Assembly: GCF_013314535.1 (NCBI RefSeq)
Contig: NZ_JABUAE010000002.1
Location: forward strand, 1 to 64,000
Length of the DNA stretch: 64,000 nucleotides
DNA from: Bacillus sp. Xin1
GTDB lineage: Bacteria; Bacillota; Bacilli; Bacillales; Bacillaceae_G
Reading direction: 5' to 3'
Both the position numbers and the translations under genes were made by a program. Under the pieces are notes generated by a model that saw only the letters and a list, made by a program, of their open reading frames with translations, was not told the DNA's origin and ran no database searches. Shown piece after piece: positions 36,784 through 46,929 of this stretch. Position 1 is the stretch's first letter; each line of letters starts with the position of its first letter.

Positions 36784-36890
36784 AACCAAAAACCTTTCTT
36801 TTTTAGGTGGGAGAGAGGATCTGGCCGTACGTAGAAGCGGTCAGGGCCTATATTAACCCCGTGCCGAGTGAAAACAAAGGGAGAAAGTGA
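36784..36890 (+). repeat. GAGAGGATCC-type intergenic repeat, copy D
   Basis: Contains ACCTTTCTTTTTTAGGTGGG, GAGAGGATC, TAGAAGCGGTCAGGGCC, GTGCCGAGTGAAAACAAAGG and GAGA. The 36649-37303 region otherwise has copy E and the fabI promoter. Confidence 0.72.
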
Positions 36891-36987
36891 GAGTAGATCA
36901 CTTTGCGCTTTCATAGCAGTAATTTTGATGTGTGAAACCCGAAAAGAATGATTGGTGATGGAAGTATGACTTTACATAAGTACAAAA

Positions 36988-37070
36988 TAAAAAACTACTC
37001 TTTTGGGATGAGTGAGAGGATCCGTCCATGTGTAGAAACGGTCAGTGCCTTTTTTAGTCGGAGGGAGTAA
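36988..37070 (+). repeat. GAGAGGATCC-type intergenic repeat, copy E (partial)
   Basis: Contains CTCTTTTGGG, GTGAGAGGATCCGTCCATGT and GTAGAAACGGTCAGTGCCTT, but lacks the 3' GTGAAAACAAA block. Confidence 0.65.
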
Positions 37071-37214
37071 GAGTGGCTTCCTTTTATTCTTCATAACCAT
37101 GATTTATCCAGCAAGTACGTTTAAATAGAGGAAATAAAGATTGAGCTTTCGTAGTAGCAGGAAAGTGAAAGGACAAAAGAGAATTAAAGAACCAGTCATA
37201 CTAATAATTTTATT

Positions 37215-37242
37215 TTGCCTTCTTTCGAATTTGTGATATGAT
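37215..37242 (+). promoter_or_regulatory. fabI promoter with extended -10
   Basis: TTGCCT (37215-37220), 16-base spacer, TATGAT (37237-37242) preceded by TGA, an extended -10. Predicted start near 37249. Confidence 0.65.
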
Positions 37243-37249
37243 ATAAATA

Positions 37250-37266
37250 TATTACCAGGTACTAAT
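37250..37266 (+). promoter_or_regulatory. FapR operator of fabI
   Basis: TATTACCAGGTACTAAT; its reverse complement ATTAGTACCTGGTAATA matches the FapR consensus TTAGTACCTRNTACTAA with one change in the core. It begins at the predicted transcription start, where FapR would block transcription until malonyl-CoA/malonyl-ACP rises. Confidence 0.8.
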
Positions 37267-37303
37267 AACTGATGTTATTTAATAAATTTAGGGGGATAAA
37301 CAA

Positions 37304-38080
37304 ATGAATCTTCTCAACTTAAAAGGAAAAAACATTATCGTAATGGGCGTTGCGAACCAACGAAGCATCGCTTGGGGGATTGCTCGTTCATTACATGAAG
37401 CAGGAGCAAACTTAATTTTCACATATGCAGGTGAGCGTTTAGAAAAAAACGTACGCGATCTAGCGGAAACATTAGAAGGACAACAATCACTTGTTTTACC
37501 ATGTGACGTAACAAACGATGAAGATATCGCGCGTTGTTTCCAATCGATTAAAGAAGAAGTTGGCGTTGTTCACGGATTAGCACACTGCATCGCATTCGCA
37601 AACCGTGATGACTTAAAAGGTGAATTCGTTGATACATCTCGCGATGGATTCTTATTAGCACAAAACATTAGCTCATTCTCATTAACAGCTGTAGCAAGAG
37701 CTGCGAAGCCATTAATGACAGAAGGCGGCAGCATCGTAACATTAACATACCTTGGCGGCGAGCGCGTAGTATCAAACTACAACGTAATGGGCGTTGCAAA
37801 AGCATCACTAGACGCAAGTGTAAGATACTTAGCAAATGACTTAGGACAACATAACATTCGCGTAAACTCTGTATCAGCAGGACCAATCCGTACACTATCA
37901 GCTAAAGGTGTTGGCGACTTCAACAGCATCCTAAAACAAATCGAAGAACGCGCACCACTTCGTCGTAACGTAACACAAGAAGAAGTTGGTAACACAGCGC
38001 TATTCTTATTCAGTGACTTAGCAAGCGGAGTTACTGGTGAGAACATTCATGTGGATTCTGGGTATCATATTTTAGGTTAA
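37304..38080 (+). CDS. fabI: Enoyl-[acyl-carrier-protein] reductase FabI
   Basis: Last step of each fatty acid elongation cycle, NADH/NADPH dependent, and the triclosan target. Nucleotide-binding GVANQRSIAWGIA near the N-terminus; catalytic Tyr and Lys in YNVMGVAKAS (about residues 159 and 166). 258 residues, normal. Ribosome site GGGGG(ATAAACAA) precedes the ATG. Single-gene unit with promoter, FapR box and terminator. In B. anthracis the fabI region adjoins rhamnose and exosporium genes, which fits the glycan cluster to the right. Confidence 0.97.
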   Translation: MNLLNLKGKNIIVMGVANQRSIAWGIARSLHEAGANLIFTYAGERLEKNVRDLAETLEGQQSLVLPCDVTNDEDIARCFQSIKEEVGVVHGLAHCIAFANRDDLKGEFVDTSRDGFLLAQNISSFSLTAVARAAKPLMTEGGSIVTLTYLGGERVVSNYNVMGVAKASLDASVRYLANDLGQHNIRVNSVSAGPIRTLSAKGVGDFNSILKQIEERAPLRRNVTQEEVGNTALFLFSDLASGVTGENIHVDSGYHILG

Positions 38081-38114
38081 TGAAGAGTTTTATTAAGCTG
38101 TAGGACAGGTATTA

Positions 38115-38163
38115 AAAATATGTTTGGTATTTTCTGAGTAAAAAAACACCAAACATATTTTTC
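38115..38163 (+). terminator. Terminator of fabI
   Basis: AAATATGTTTGGT / ACCAAACATATTT, a 13-bp perfect stem with a 19-base loop, then TTTC. Confidence 0.85.
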
Positions 38164-38196
38164 AAACTAAGTTTGTAGCTATATAATATAAAGAGA

Positions 38197-38247
38197 AAAC
38201 GTTATTCTTTTTGCAAAAATGTGCAGAAAGGATAGCGTTTTTTTATG
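38197..38247 (+). terminator. Second hairpin downstream of fabI
   Basis: AAACGTTATTCTTTTTGCA pairs with TGCAGAAAGGATAGCGTTT (four mismatches or G-U pairs), followed by TTTTAT. No gene ends here. The remainder up to 38650 shows nothing clear. Confidence 0.6.
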
Positions 38248-38650
38248 CCTATTTTGATTTAAGACGAATTGTAATTTCTATTATGCTTGAGGTGGAAGAG
38301 CTAGTACTGAGGGAAAATAAAAAGAACTAATTGAATATAAAACTATAAATAATACAAAGAAATATTCAAGAACACACAAAGATTTTTTTGTGAATTTCAC
38401 TTGTTAGAAGGGCGGAAGAAGGTCTCAGTTTTATGAGGAAAAAACTTTTACATATTAGGTGTTACCTAAAAGTGTGCTATGTCTGGTGCAATAATCGTTC
38501 AATTTTAACCAATCAAACTTGATAGCGTTTATTTATCATGTGTGTTTTTAGAGTTGGAAAAAATGTTTTTTAGATCAGGGGTATTGTTATACTATCTCAT
38601 TTTTAATTCTTTTTACTTAAAATACAAAGTAATTTGTATAGTTCATGAAG

Positions 38651-38881
38651 TTAAGCAGAGACAGTAACACTTTCTATATCTTCACAACTTATGAATATAA
38701 TATTAGTAGATGGTGGTGTTATTGAACTTTCTTCCTCTAATATAACTAGGCAAAGATCAGAATAAAACGAAATAAGAGAAGCGGGTCCAATAATTTGTCC
38801 TGATCTGGTTGTAATTGTAACAATAGTTCCTGGTGGCCAAATGTTAAATAAAAAACAAGCTATACCTTCGCAATTTGCCAT
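38651..38881 (-). CDS. Small conserved protein, paralogue of 53605-53844
   Basis: 76 residues, start ATG 38881 after TAGGTAGGTG. Beta-rich core PPGTIVTITTRSGQIIGPAS, then LVILEEESS and TNIIFISCEDIES. The same layout (PxGTxxTVxxxSGxxxGPAxLI, LEEE, TNIIxISCxxxES) occurs in the protein at 53605, so the two are a family. The regular short strands recall an Sm-like barrel, as in some small Bacillus spore-coat proteins, but this is inference. Cysteines near both ends. It sits at the left edge of the glycan cluster, alone on its strand. Confidence 0.7.
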   Translation of the reverse strand: MANCEGIACFLFNIWPPGTIVTITTRSGQIIGPASLISFYSDLCLVILEEESSITPPSTNIIFISCEDIESVTVSA

Positions 38882-39169
38882 TTTTTTCACCTACCTTAAA
38901 TTTGCTATTTGAATACATATTTTCTAAATAAAGATATATTTAATATATGTAGAGGGAGATAAAATGTTTGGGTAAAGTAAATAAACATTAGTAGCCATCC
39001 GTCTTATGGTAGTGTTTTCTTGATGAGGGGAGCACGATTTCGCCTTATTATTTTATGTGAAAATAAAATGGTGTCATATTTTTATTTATGAAAATATACA
39101 TTTATAAATTATGAAACAAACGAGTTGAGATGGTAAATTGAAAAGCTGGAATGAAGGAGGGGAGTATTT

Positions 39170-40306
39170 TTGGAGAAAGTCGGCACTCCAAAAAAGAAAG
39201 GCATTTTATTTGTAATGAATGCTATAGGCGGGGGAGTAGAGTACTATCAAAATGCGTATATTGAGGAGAATAAACATAAATATAGAATATATAAGATGAC
39301 GTTTAGAGCTGGAATTTTTCGTATAGAAGATATAAATCGGGAAATCCCTCTATACGATGAGTTCCAGTTTCATAATTATGATGAAAAAAGCTTCCGATCA
39401 CTACTCAAGTCAATAAATATTGAGTTAATTTATATCAATCATCTTATTAAATTTCCTATATTTGATTTTATAAAATTTATTCAATGTTCTGGAATTAATT
39501 ATATTTTTTTCATACATGATTTTTTTTGTATATGCCCTCTCGTTAATTTGATTAAAAGGAATGGTCCTTACTGCAATAATGAAACAGATGTGAATATATG
39601 TACGGCGTGTTTGAGTGGGGGGAGGGAAACAGATATTCAAACTTGGAGAAAAAAATTTGAATCTTTTTTATCAAATGCTCAGAAGGTAATCGCTCCAAGT
39701 AACAGTACAAAAGAAATTGTAAAAAAACATTTCCCTAACATTGATATAGATGTACAGGAACATTCTTTATCTCCTAATATCCACTATACATATGCTCCTG
39801 AATTTGCAAGTGAAAAAAAGCTTAATGTCGCCTTCGTAGGAAATATACATAAAAATAAAGGATCGCACATTTTATATAAACTTAAAATGGAGATTGAAAG
39901 AGGGAAGCGACCTTTTTGTATAAAGGTAATTGGGTTAACAGACAGGCATAAAAGAAGATTTGTCAGCCCAAGCGGACATTTTGCTGTAACAGGACCATAT
40001 GATAATAAGGAAATTTCTAATATTTTAGCAACACATAAAATAGCTATCGTTATAACTTCTTCTATATGTCCAGAGACATTTTCTTATACAACCAATGAGG
40101 CTATGTTTTCAGGGTATCCGGTTATTGCATTTGATATGGGAGCCCCAGCGGAGCAAATAAGAAAATATAGAGGAGGATGGATTCTGAAAGAAGTGAGTAG
40201 CCAGAGGATTTTGCAATTATTACAAAAACTTTCAACAAATCGTGGTGAAATTTTAGAAAAAGCGTGTAATTTATCGGTAGCTTGTCAAAATAAAAAGACT
40301 TTCTAA
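39170..40306 (+). CDS. Glycosyltransferase, GT4-like, stand-alone paralogue of a fusion domain
   Basis: 378 residues, cytoplasmic. Glycine-rich start GILFVMNAIGGGVEYYQ, cysteine cluster segment DFFCICPLVN ... YCNNETDVNICTACL, AFVGNIHKNKGSHI at the second Rossmann half, and the donor-site loop CPETFSYTTNEAMFSGYPVI. All of these have counterparts in residues about 530-890 of the 46930 protein, showing duplication of a GT4-type module. The sugar is unknown. TTG start at 39170 with AAGGAGGGGAG upstream. It runs opposite to the pse operon, towards its 3' end. Confidence 0.85.
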   Translation: MEKVGTPKKKGILFVMNAIGGGVEYYQNAYIEENKHKYRIYKMTFRAGIFRIEDINREIPLYDEFQFHNYDEKSFRSLLKSINIELIYINHLIKFPIFDFIKFIQCSGINYIFFIHDFFCICPLVNLIKRNGPYCNNETDVNICTACLSGGRETDIQTWRKKFESFLSNAQKVIAPSNSTKEIVKKHFPNIDIDVQEHSLSPNIHYTYAPEFASEKKLNVAFVGNIHKNKGSHILYKLKMEIERGKRPFCIKVIGLTDRHKRRFVSPSGHFAVTGPYDNKEISNILATHKIAIVITSSICPETFSYTTNEAMFSGYPVIAFDMGAPAEQIRKYRGGWILKEVSSQRILQLLQKLSTNRGEILEKACNLSVACQNKKTF

Positions 40307-40507
40307 TTTTTTATCGATGAAAAGAAGGGAAGGGTTAAAATGGTAATTGTGACGCTTAAAGATTTGTAGAACAGTGTAGATAAAGAGTTTTTTAGAGACT
40401 TTTTCAATCATATAAAATGAAAGGAGGGCTATTTGACAAAACATGATAATAGCCCCCAATAGGAAAAGATTCATGTGAAAAATTTATTTGTAGAGAAAAT
40501 TTTTTTA

Positions 40508-41557
40508 TTAAATGAAATCCCAACTTACAGGAGTTCCTTTAGCAACATCTTTTTTCACTTTCTTTCCTAGCAAAATAGGAAGGTATTTTGGTGCCAAACC
40601 ATATCCAGGTCGAATGGCTTTTATATTCTCTGTTGTTAAAAGATCTCCAGCTTTCATATCTTGTGCAACATATAGAGAACGACGAAACTTTAATGAGCTT
40701 TTTTCCATCTCAGTCGGTCCATAATAAACCTTCCCTAGTGCCTGCCATGCTCGTTCTGTTTCCATAACAAGAGATTTTAGTTCGTCTGCTTCCATTGAAA
40801 ACGCGGAGTCTACTCCTCCATCAGCCCTAGATAAAGTGAAATGTTTTTCAATTACAGTTGCTCCCAGTGCAACACTTGCGACTGCAGTACCTACTCCTAA
40901 TGTATGATCTGATAAACCTACTTCACATTGGAATAATTCCCTCATATGAGGAATTGTATAAATATTAGTGTTTTCCGGGGAAGCAGGATACGTACTTGTA
41001 CATTTCAACAAAATAAGGTCTTTACAGCCTGCTGATTTGGCAGCTTTGACAGTCTCATCTAATTCTGAAATTGTAGCCATACCTGTGGAGATAATAAGCG
41101 GTTTGCCAGTAGAGGCAGCTTTACAGATTAGAGGGATATCAGTATTTTCAAAAGAAGCAATTTTATAACAAGGAACATTTAGGGATTCTAGAAAATCAAC
41201 TGCTGTTTCATCAAATGGGGTGCTAAATGGGGTTATACCTAGTTCTTTACATTTATTAAAAATCGGTTTATGCCATTCCCAAGGTGTGTAAGCTTGCTGA
41301 TATAGTTTATAAAGCGTGTTTCCTTTCCATAAACTGTCTGCATCTTCTATTTTAAAATCTTTATTATCTATATCGAGTGTCATAGTATCAGCTGTATACG
41401 TTTGAATTTTTAGAGCATGTGCACCAGCTTTTGTTGCAGCTTCAACGATTTGTAATGCACGTTCCAATGACTGATTATGGTTTCCAGACATTTCGGCAAT
41501 GATAAATGGTTGTTGATTACGACCTATTTTTCTTCCATTAATCTCAACATCTTTCAT
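40508..41557 (-). CDS. pseI: Pseudaminic/sialic acid synthase family (PseI/NeuB/SpsE)
   Basis: Condenses phosphoenolpyruvate with a 6-deoxy-hexosamine to form a nonulosonic acid. NeuB barrel motifs: QPFIIAEMSGNHNQSLERA, KIQTYTADTMT, KIASFENTDIPLI, STGMATISE and KCTSTYP. A C-terminal antifreeze-like (SAF) domain begins around RRSLYVAQDMKAGD and ends with the stop. 349 residues, family length. Last gene of the minus-strand pse-type operon. B. subtilis SpsE is the spore-coat equivalent. ATG follows AGGAGAAG. Confidence 0.9.
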   Translation of the reverse strand: MKDVEINGRKIGRNQQPFIIAEMSGNHNQSLERALQIVEAATKAGAHALKIQTYTADTMTLDIDNKDFKIEDADSLWKGNTLYKLYQQAYTPWEWHKPIFNKCKELGITPFSTPFDETAVDFLESLNVPCYKIASFENTDIPLICKAASTGKPLIISTGMATISELDETVKAAKSAGCKDLILLKCTSTYPASPENTNIYTIPHMRELFQCEVGLSDHTLGVGTAVASVALGATVIEKHFTLSRADGGVDSAFSMEADELKSLVMETERAWQALGKVYYGPTEMEKSSLKFRRSLYVAQDMKAGDLLTTENIKAIRPGYGLAPKYLPILLGKKVKKDVAKGTPVSWDFI

Positions 41558-41572
41558 TCTATCTTCTCCTTT

Positions 41573-42151
41573 CTAACCGTTCATTTTTGCTTTACCTATT
41601 ATATCTTTCACTGACGTATCCCATCCATCAGTAAGGAAATTCAAATACTTTTCTTTATCTTTTAATCTATGATAACTGCCGCCAGGAGGTTGTGGTTTCC
41701 TCGTAACTTTTCCAGAACGAATTAACTCCCAATTCTCAATAAAAAGTCGTTCTATTTCTTGGCATAGTCTATCATAAGAGGTTTTTAATGTATCTCTTTC
41801 CTTGTAAGGAACTTTCGATTGAGCGATAATATCTCCTGTATCTAAGCCATTATTTACATAATGAATTGTAACCCCTTTAGGTGTATCTTCAAGAAAACTC
41901 CATAAATTGGGATCAGCACCCTTATTCCAGGGAAGATAAGATATATGCAAGTTAATAATCTTGTTATTAAATTTCTCTATAATCGAAGGAGGAATTATAT
42001 ATCTATATCCATAGCTGACAATAAAATCAATATGAGTAAGAATAGGTAAGTGAATGTCTATTCTATTTTCATAGAAAATAACACGATCTCCATATGATTT
42101 AAGAAAACTGTACAAGTTATTACATTTAGATCCTAATAATAGAATGTTCAT
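41573..42151 (-). CDS. Formyltransferase-like protein
   Basis: 192 residues of the methionyl-tRNA/10-formyl-THF formyltransferase fold. The catalytic Asn-His-Asp set is present: INLHISYLPWNKGADPN with N and H, and NNGLDTGDII with D. The HISYLPWNKGADPNLW loop is the standard folate-side signature. It is too short for Fmt, which carries a C-terminal tRNA-binding domain. In this operon it stands where a sugar N-acetyltransferase (PseH) is expected, so it may N-formylate a nucleotide-linked amino sugar. Starts 18 bases after pseG ends. Confidence 0.85.
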   Translation of the reverse strand: MNILLLGSKCNNLYSFLKSYGDRVIFYENRIDIHLPILTHIDFIVSYGYRYIIPPSIIEKFNNKIINLHISYLPWNKGADPNLWSFLEDTPKGVTIHYVNNGLDTGDIIAQSKVPYKERDTLKTSYDRLCQEIERLFIENWELIRSGKVTRKPQPPGGSYHRLKDKEKYLNFLTDGWDTSVKDIIGKAKMNG

Positions 42152-42168
42152 AATATCTTCCTTAATAT

Positions 42169-43254
42169 TTAATATTGTAAAATTTCCGATACTACACGTG
42201 TTTTCCCAAAACCATCTACAATTTCTAATGCCTTTTTAGAAGAGACCTCTAAATCAAGGTTTCCGCTTCTAACAATCTCAATAGCATTACAAATATCTTT
42301 CTCGTAGATTTTTTCTGAGTTTCCGATATAAAAATCAATACCTAAATTTCCAACTGCTTTACATATTTCAATTTGATTATATGCCACTGAGATTAATAGT
42401 GCAGGTAACCCTAAACAATATCTTTCCCAAGTTGTCGAACCTCCAGCACATATTGCCAGATCTGCTTCATTCATTAATCGGGACATATAATCAATATTAT
42501 AATGGAAGGTCATATTTGAATGTTTTTTGCATAAATTTTGGATGAAGTCTTTTTGAGGATTTGCTTGACCGACAACTACATGAATAAGAAACTGTGTACA
42601 GTCTAGTGCTTCTAGAGCTTTGATTACTTTGGATGTTTCACTAGTGGGATCACTTCCACCAAAAAATATGAGTACTGTTTTAAGATTACCAGTTCTTTTT
42701 CTTACATTTTTCCGTTCCTTTAAAAATTCTGTCCTTAGCAGTGCGTATTTGGGACCTAATAATTTTATACAATTTTTAGGGAGTAATTTTGTATATCTTT
42801 GGTCTATATTTGTATAATAATTTTGATCGAGCAGTACATCACACATATGTAATCTATCTGCTAAATCATCTATAACCATTATATATTGGGTGAATTCCTT
42901 CAATTTTTCTTCCCATTTTTTATCTAAAGCGTAATGGTCTACAATAAGCCAATCCACAGGAGAAATGTTCTGACTTATAATATTTATTGTTTGTTGTGCG
43001 TCTATTTCCCAACTAGTTTGAAGCCAGTGAGCATGAGCGGTATTACAATTATTATTCACTAGTTTCATTTTCGGTAACATATATACTGTGTATCCTTTAG
43101 ATTTTATAAAGTTACACATATGGCCATTTAATTCCCTAGATATAAAAGCTACCTGATGTCCTAGATTTTTTAATTCCTTTGCTAAGGTTAAACAGCGCAT
43201 AACATGACCTGTTCCAATTTCTATAGAAGCATCTACTCGAATGAATATGTTCAT
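42169..43254 (-). CDS. pseG: UDP-sugar hydrolase of nonulosonic acid synthesis (PseG/SpsG)
   Basis: Removes UDP from the UDP-linked diamino sugar to release the free 6-deoxy-hexose. GT28-like fold: the N-terminal GTGHVMRCLTLAKEL motif has the catalytic His (GHVMRC) after RVDASIEIG, and the C-terminal half has FFGGSDPTSETSKV and CAGGSTTWERYCLGLPALL. 361 residues, typical. It starts 5 bases after pseF stops, so translation is coupled. A minus-strand operon partner of PseF and the formyltransferase-like gene. Confidence 0.9.
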   Translation of the reverse strand: MNIFIRVDASIEIGTGHVMRCLTLAKELKNLGHQVAFISRELNGHMCNFIKSKGYTVYMLPKMKLVNNNCNTAHAHWLQTSWEIDAQQTINIISQNISPVDWLIVDHYALDKKWEEKLKEFTQYIMVIDDLADRLHMCDVLLDQNYYTNIDQRYTKLLPKNCIKLLGPKYALLRTEFLKERKNVRKRTGNLKTVLIFFGGSDPTSETSKVIKALEALDCTQFLIHVVVGQANPQKDFIQNLCKKHSNMTFHYNIDYMSRLMNEADLAICAGGSTTWERYCLGLPALLISVAYNQIEICKAVGNLGIDFYIGNSEKIYEKDICNAIEIVRSGNLDLEVSSKKALEIVDGFGKTRVVSEILQY

Positions 43255-43259
43255 CTGAT

Positions 43260-43997
43260 TTACATACCTATCTTCTTTTGTTCTATATGACTATTAATAT
43301 AAAACAAATCTGGTTCTTGTTTTAATAAATTTAAAATATCGCTGAAAGAAAACTGATTATTAATTGGATATAATCTGGTAATAATGTTTTTAATAAGAAT
43401 AAAGTCTTCTTTTGTGTCGACAGTCCAGCGATGTTTACTTTCATCTAAGTCATGATGGACATTTAACAGTTTGAATTTCCCAGGGTTGTTATATATATAA
43501 GCAGTCACATGCTCACGGTATGATGGCTCATTGGCTTCTTCATATGTTCGTTTTAAAATTCGATAGGGGATAACCTCTGTGTCTAGGCCTCTCGGATACG
43601 TACGGGTTAGTGTATTAGATATATAATCATATTTATTTTGCTGTTTTAAATAGCAATTAACTACTTTATCAATAATATTAGGATCGATAATGGGACAATC
43701 TGAAGTTAATCGAACTACAACATCCACAGAAAATTTCGTTGCAGTTTCATAATAGCGTGATAATACATCATCTTCTGATCCACGATAATAAGGAACAGAA
43801 AGTTGCCTACAAAGCTCAATGATTGGATTATCATTGAGCTTTGTAGTAGTAGCTACAATAATTTGGTCAATTGTTTTTGCTTTTTTTACTCGTTCAATTT
43901 GATATTCTAGTAGTGTTTTATCAAGAACTTTCTTCAGGATTTTCCCTGGAAGCCTAGTTGAGCCCATTCGGGCTTGAATAATAGCGGCAACTTTCAT
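43260..43997 (-). CDS. pseF: Cytidylyltransferase (PseF/SpsF)
   Basis: Activates the nonulosonic acid with CTP to a CMP-sugar. N-terminal nucleotide-binding IIQARMGSTRLPGKI and RGSEDDVLSRYY, then VRLTSDCPIIDP with the metal-binding aspartate, and HHDLDESKHRWTVDT near residue 190. This is the shorter SpsF-type, 245 residues. ATG at 43997 after AAAAAGGTGATGAA. Third gene of the pse-type operon. Confidence 0.9.
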   Translation of the reverse strand: MKVAAIIQARMGSTRLPGKILKKVLDKTLLEYQIERVKKAKTIDQIIVATTTKLNDNPIIELCRQLSVPYYRGSEDDVLSRYYETATKFSVDVVVRLTSDCPIIDPNIIDKVVNCYLKQQNKYDYISNTLTRTYPRGLDTEVIPYRILKRTYEEANEPSYREHVTAYIYNNPGKFKLLNVHHDLDESKHRWTVDTKEDFILIKNIITRLYPINNQFSFSDILNLLKQEPDLFYINSHIEQKKIGM

Positions 43998-44017
43998 TTC
44001 ATCACCTTTTTATTCAT

Positions 44018-45217
44018 TTATTTTTTATAAAAATTTATGACTTTTTTAACTGCATGAATGACATCATTAGCGTCTTGTTCACTCATTTCTGAAAATAATG
44101 GTAGAGTAATGATACTTTCATATAATTTTTCAGCATGGGGACAAATTCCTTTTTGATAACCTAATTTTTGATAGTAGGGTTGTAAATGAACCGGAATGTA
44201 GTGAACATTGACACCAATATTTTCTTGCTGTAACGCTTGAAAGATTTCTTTTCGGTCAACTTTCAGCATTGGTAAATTTAACTGAATGATATACAAATGC
44301 CAACTTGAATTAACATGTTCTAATTGTTTTGGTAGAATAATTTCGGGTAAATCTTTTAGCTCCGTATCATACATTGCTACATATTGTTTTCTTTTAGCAA
44401 TAAAAGAATCTAATTTTTGCAGTTGCGATAATCCAAGAGCTGCTTGGATATCTGTCATCCGATAGTTATAGCCAAGAAATTGCATTTCATAGTACCAAGG
44501 ACCATGATTCTCAGTTAAATTATTAGGATAACGAGTGATTCCATGTGTTCGAAACTGTAGAAGTTTTTGATAGTAGTCCTCATTATTTGTTGTAATGATT
44601 CCACCTTCGCCTGTTGTAATATGTTTGACGGGGTGAAAACTGAACATGGTCATATCGCTAATTGAACCAATTTTTTTCTTTTTATAAGTAGCGCCTAATG
44701 CATGAGCTGCATCTTCGATTACTGTTAGATTATATTCTCGAGCAATTTTTGAAATTTCTTCAAGTTCAACTGGTTGTCCAGTAAAATGTACAGGTATAAT
44801 TGCTTTTGTCTTATTTGTAATCTTATCTTTTATTAAATTAGGATCAATGTTGTAAGTATCGGAGTTTATATCTGTAAATACCGGCACGCCACCTTGATAG
44901 AGGACACAGTTAGAACTGGCAGCGAACGTCATCGAAGTGGTGATAACTTCATCATCAGTGGAGATTCCCGCTGCAAAGCAAGCTCCATGCAAGGCGGCTG
45001 TTCCACTTGAAAATGCTACGGCATATTTGGCACCTACATATGCTGCCACTTGATCTTCAAATTGTTTTATTGTTGGACCGGTTGTAATAAAATCACTTTT
45101 TAAAATGTTTATTACTGCTTGGATATCATCTTCATCTATGGATTGCTTGCCGTATGGCAAATAATGATCCCGTACGGGGTGTCCTCCATGAAGCGCTAAA
45201 AGATGTTTCATGATCAT
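44018..45217 (-). CDS. pseC: PLP-dependent aminotransferase (PseC/SpsC type)
   Basis: DegT/DnrJ/EryC1-family aminotransferase that converts the 4-keto sugar made by PseB into a 4-amino sugar. Motifs: GAKYAVAFSSGTAALHGA (phosphate binding), VIEDAAHALGA (Asp contacting the PLP nitrogen) and MFSFHPVKHITTGEGG with the catalytic lysine K of VKH. 399 residues from the ATG 45217, which follows GGGAG at 6 bases; a longer frame with ATG at 45244 lacks a ribosome site. Functionally between PseB (upstream, 48 bases) and the later steps. Confidence 0.92.
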   Translation of the reverse strand: MIMKHLLALHGGHPVRDHYLPYGKQSIDEDDIQAVINILKSDFITTGPTIKQFEDQVAAYVGAKYAVAFSSGTAALHGACFAAGISTDDEVITTSMTFAASSNCVLYQGGVPVFTDINSDTYNIDPNLIKDKITNKTKAIIPVHFTGQPVELEEISKIAREYNLTVIEDAAHALGATYKKKKIGSISDMTMFSFHPVKHITTGEGGIITTNNEDYYQKLLQFRTHGITRYPNNLTENHGPWYYEMQFLGYNYRMTDIQAALGLSQLQKLDSFIAKRKQYVAMYDTELKDLPEIILPKQLEHVNSSWHLYIIQLNLPMLKVDRKEIFQALQQENIGVNVHYIPVHLQPYYQKLGYQKGICPHAEKLYESIITLPLFSEMSEQDANDVIHAVKKVINFYKK

Positions 45218-45265
45218 TAATACTCCCTTATAGATTGTTTTCATTCATTTTAGTCATTTTTTTTC

Positions 45266-46270
<1,005 letters not shown>

Positions 46271-46929
46271 CTATTACTATGAATATTTCGTGGAAACGTT
46301 TGGGTATCATCTCCATATTTTCTTATGGTTTTATCGAAATAGTAAATAAGCCTAGATTGTAATTTACTTGTAATTGTGCCTTACCGTTCTTTTATTTCAT
46401 GGTTCAGGAAATGATAAATCTGTTTAATAGCTTCTTTTATATTATGGAAATGCTAGAAATCAAAATCTTCGTTTTTAGATATAAGCGGTACCTTCAAATT
46501 TTCTAATCTAAAAGTGTTACATGTTCATAAGCTGTTCAAGCAAATAGAGGGGATTATGTCTTTAATATAGAGCATAATGCATCATCTTTTTTCAAGATAG
46601 GCTGTGTAACTATACAAAAAACAAAACAAAACATAGCATGATAAAAGTAAAAGCCTAAGTCCGATTTCTATTGTTCAATCGCATAGTTTATAGGAATCGT
46701 TAGTAATGAATAAAAACATAGATCGTGTATAATTAGTCGACTATAAAACTCAAATAATAATAATATATCTTCATTAATAAAAAACACTTAATTCAATGAA
46801 CTTTGAAATAGGCGTTAGATAGTGCTATTAAATAATTTGCAAAAAAGTATATATATCTTTTAATTTTAATAGTTAAATATATTTGTTTTTTGAATTGTAG
46901 AATTAATTATATAAGCGAGGGTGAACAAT

